From Acidobacteriota bacterium (GTDB lineage: Bacteria > Acidobacteriota > Vicinamibacteria > Vicinamibacterales > UBA8438): a stretch of DNA of 8,172 bases. Both the position numbers and the translations under genes were made by a program. The stretch covers positions 1-8,172 of the forward strand of contig DTWD01000120.1 in assembly GCA_012963185.1 (NCBI GenBank), given 5' to 3'. Of this stretch, positions 6,539 to 8,172 are shown piece after piece. Numbering within the stretch: position 1 is the first letter of the stretch; each line of letters begins with the position of its first letter. Under the pieces are notes generated by a model. It saw only the letters and a list, made by a program, of their open reading frames with translations, ran no database searches and was not told where the DNA came from.

Positions 6539-8172
6539 ATGGCTTACTCTCCGGAAAGTCTTGCCACCGCGCAGAAGAATGCTACGCCGGCAATGAAGCA
6601 ATATTTTGAAGCCAAGAGACAACACCCAAACGCCATCGTATTTTTCCGCATGGGTGATTTCTTCGAAATGTTCTACGAAGATGCAGTCAAAGTCGCCGCC
6701 GCCCTCGAACTGACGCTAACCTCTCGCTCCAAAGATTCCGCCGGAGCGGATATCCCGATGTGCGGCGTACCCCATCATGCGGCAGACACCTATTTAAATC
6801 GCCTTATAAAACAAGGCTTTCGTGTCGCAATCTGCGACCAGGTCGAAGACGCCAAGAAAGCCAAAGGTCTTGTGCGTCGTGACGTCGTTCGTGTCGTCAC
6901 GCCTGGAACGTTTACAGACGCGGACTATTTAGACGCAAGGGAACCAGCTTACGTCATGGCCCTATCTTCTAACCAGAATGCCGCCACTCCGAAGACTGGC
7001 ATTGCAATTGCCGACCTCTCAACGGGCGAATTTCGTGTTACAGAGATCGCAGACAGTCACATGTCTCGAAGTGTCATCGACGAGATTCGAGCAGTATCCC
7101 CAAAAGAATTAATTCTTTCGACTGAACTCGCTGAGACCGCAGACCCTGAATTGCTTCCTGCCGGGCTAACGATTAGCGCCGTAGAATCCTGGACATTTGG
7201 TTTAGACCACGCACTTCGAACACTCACGGACCATTTCAGCACATCCACACTCGAAGGATTCGGTCTCACCGTCGAGGATAACGCTTCCGGCATTGCCGCT
7301 GCCGGGGCGGCACTGACTTATCTTCAAGGGACGCAGCGCGGAAGCCTTAACCATATCCAACGATTAGAAGTCCGCGACCGAACAGATTATCTATCAATCG
7401 ATCCATCGACCTTCAAACATCTCGAGATTCTTGAGGGGGCGAGTGGAGATCGGGCCGGCTCTCTCATCCAGGAAATAGACGAAACAAAGACGCCAATGGG
7501 GGGGCGCCTGCTGCGCTCTTGGCTAACAAGACCCCTCTCACATCGGGAATCAATTCTTGATCGACTCGACTCCGTCGACGAACTCGTAACCGAGAGCATT
7601 ACACGTGAAAAACTCAGAGACACGCTGTCCTCCGTTTACGACCTCGAACGCCTCATTGTAAGAGTTGTTCTTGGCAGCGCGGGTCCCAGAGATCTCGTCG
7701 CTTTAAAAGTCACGATCACGGCCATTCCGCCAATTCGCACCTTAGCCTCATCTCTTAATGCACCTCTGACCCGACGACTGATTGACGGCATTCGTGATCT
7801 AGCTGACGTCCAAGACGACATTGAAAGGAACCTTATCGACAGCCCCCCGGCATTTGCGCGGGACGGCGGCATGATTCGGGACGGCGTTGACAGCGACCTC
7901 GATGACGCTCGGGGCCTTAGTCGGAATGCCAAACATTCGATTACCTCTATGGAAGCCGCCGAACGGGAACGGACTGGAATCAATTCACTGAAAGTTAAGT
8001 ACAACCGCGTGTTTGGCTATTACATCGAGGTATCGAAGGCCAACTTGCATTCAGTCCCTGATGATTATCACCGCAAGCAAACCATCGCGAACGGAGAGCG
8101 ATTTATTACGCCGGCTTTAAAAGAATTCGAGCGCAAAGCACTCGGCGCCGACGATAGGATTATCTTACGCGA
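6539..8172 (+). CDS. mutS: DNA mismatch repair protein MutS, 3'-partial (N-terminal 544 codons)
   Basis: Mismatch sensor of post-replicative repair: it binds mispairs as a dimer and recruits MutL. The reading frame is unbroken from the ATG at 6539-6541 to the right edge. The mismatch-binding domain I has TPAMKQYFEAK (16-26) and FFRMGDFFEMFYEDA (35-49), with the Phe-x-Glu mismatch-wedge motif at Phe41/Glu43; then IPMCGVPHHA (72-81), the VTPGT motif (119-123), a connector domain to about 260, and the lever/core region with TPMGGRLLRSWLTRPL (about 318-333). The clamp region contains LKVKYNRVFGYYIEVSK (about 484-500) and RFITPALKEFE follows. The ATPase domain V with Walker A, and the C-terminus, lie beyond the window, so activity cannot be judged. 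A TAG abuts the ATG, so no upstream in-frame start exists, and no Shine-Dalgarno is visible. A seven-G tract lies at 7498-7504. Confidence 0.97.
   Translation, partial: MAYSPESLATAQKNATPAMKQYFEAKRQHPNAIVFFRMGDFFEMFYEDAVKVAAALELTLTSRSKDSAGADIPMCGVPHHAADTYLNRLIKQGFRVAICDQVEDAKKAKGLVRRDVVRVVTPGTFTDADYLDAREPAYVMALSSNQNAATPKTGIAIADLSTGEFRVTEIADSHMSRSVIDEIRAVSPKELILSTELAETADPELLPAGLTISAVESWTFGLDHALRTLTDHFSTSTLEGFGLTVEDNASGIAAAGAALTYLQGTQRGSLNHIQRLEVRDRTDYLSIDPSTFKHLEILEGASGDRAGSLIQEIDETKTPMGGRLLRSWLTRPLSHRESILDRLDSVDELVTESITREKLRDTLSSVYDLERLIVRVVLGSAGPRDLVALKVTITAIPPIRTLASSLNAPLTRRLIDGIRDLADVQDDIERNLIDSPPAFARDGGMIRDGVDSDLDDARGLSRNAKHSITSMEAAERERTGINSLKVKYNRVFGYYIEVSKANLHSVPDDYHRKQTIANGERFITPALKEFERKALGADDRIILR

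Noticed and set aside
7636..8004. Minus-strand open frame of 122 codons, serine/arginine-rich
   Set aside because: Antisense to mutS, which is continuous and conserved here; the serine/arginine bias is what the complement of acidic/aliphatic codons gives.
1..8172. tRNA, rRNA, riboswitch, CRISPR, insertion sequence or phage elements
   Set aside because: No cloverleaf-like sequence, spaced repeats, transposase motifs or long terminal repeats were seen on either strand; nearly all the DNA is taken up by coding sequence.

Overview
The window is ordinary bacterial chromosome: densely packed, housekeeping-type genes of roughly balanced base composition (judged by eye, not computed). The genes point to a Gram-negative, diderm-type bacterium: the phosphatidylserine/phosphatidylethanolamine pair psd-pssA, a very large NtrY-type sensor kinase, a DUF465/YdcH small protein, tsaB-rimI and mutS. 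The short Psd with a GSR processing site, the PssA type and the long polytopic kinase fit an Acidobacteriota- or Gemmatimonadota-like lineage, but this placement is an inference and needs a database search. No RNA genes, insertion sequences, CRISPR arrays or phage genes are visible.

Layout: (1) bases 1-3308, plus strand, a membrane sensor histidine kinase open at the left edge, with 1101 residues in the window. (2) 3322-4754, minus strand, psd then pssA, start/stop overlapping (ATGA), converging on the kinase gene with only 13 bp between the stops. (3) 4755-4876, a non-coding leader with a small inverted repeat. (4) 4877-5131, minus strand, a DUF465/YdcH-family small protein with a strong Shine-Dalgarno site. 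(5) 5164-5192, a candidate terminator for the next operon. (6) 5201-6480, minus strand, tsaB followed by rimI, overlapping by one base. The rimI reading frame is cut by an in-frame TAA. (7) 6481-6538, a 58-bp divergent intergenic region. (8) 6539-8172, plus strand, the N-terminal 544 codons of mutS, running off the right edge.

Functionally, PssA and Psd are the two steps from CDP-diacylglycerol to phosphatidylethanolamine. TsaB belongs to the tRNA t6A37 machinery and RimI is an N-terminal protein acetyltransferase; the two are frequent neighbours. MutS starts DNA mismatch repair. The kinase would signal from the envelope to a response regulator not in the window.

I did not find a convincing undescribed system. 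The observations most worth a second look are the nonsense codon in an otherwise intact rimI, the architecture of the kinase (about eight membrane helices, a large extracytoplasmic domain with a cysteine pair, then a second sensor module), and a start region of mutS without a visible ribosome binding site.
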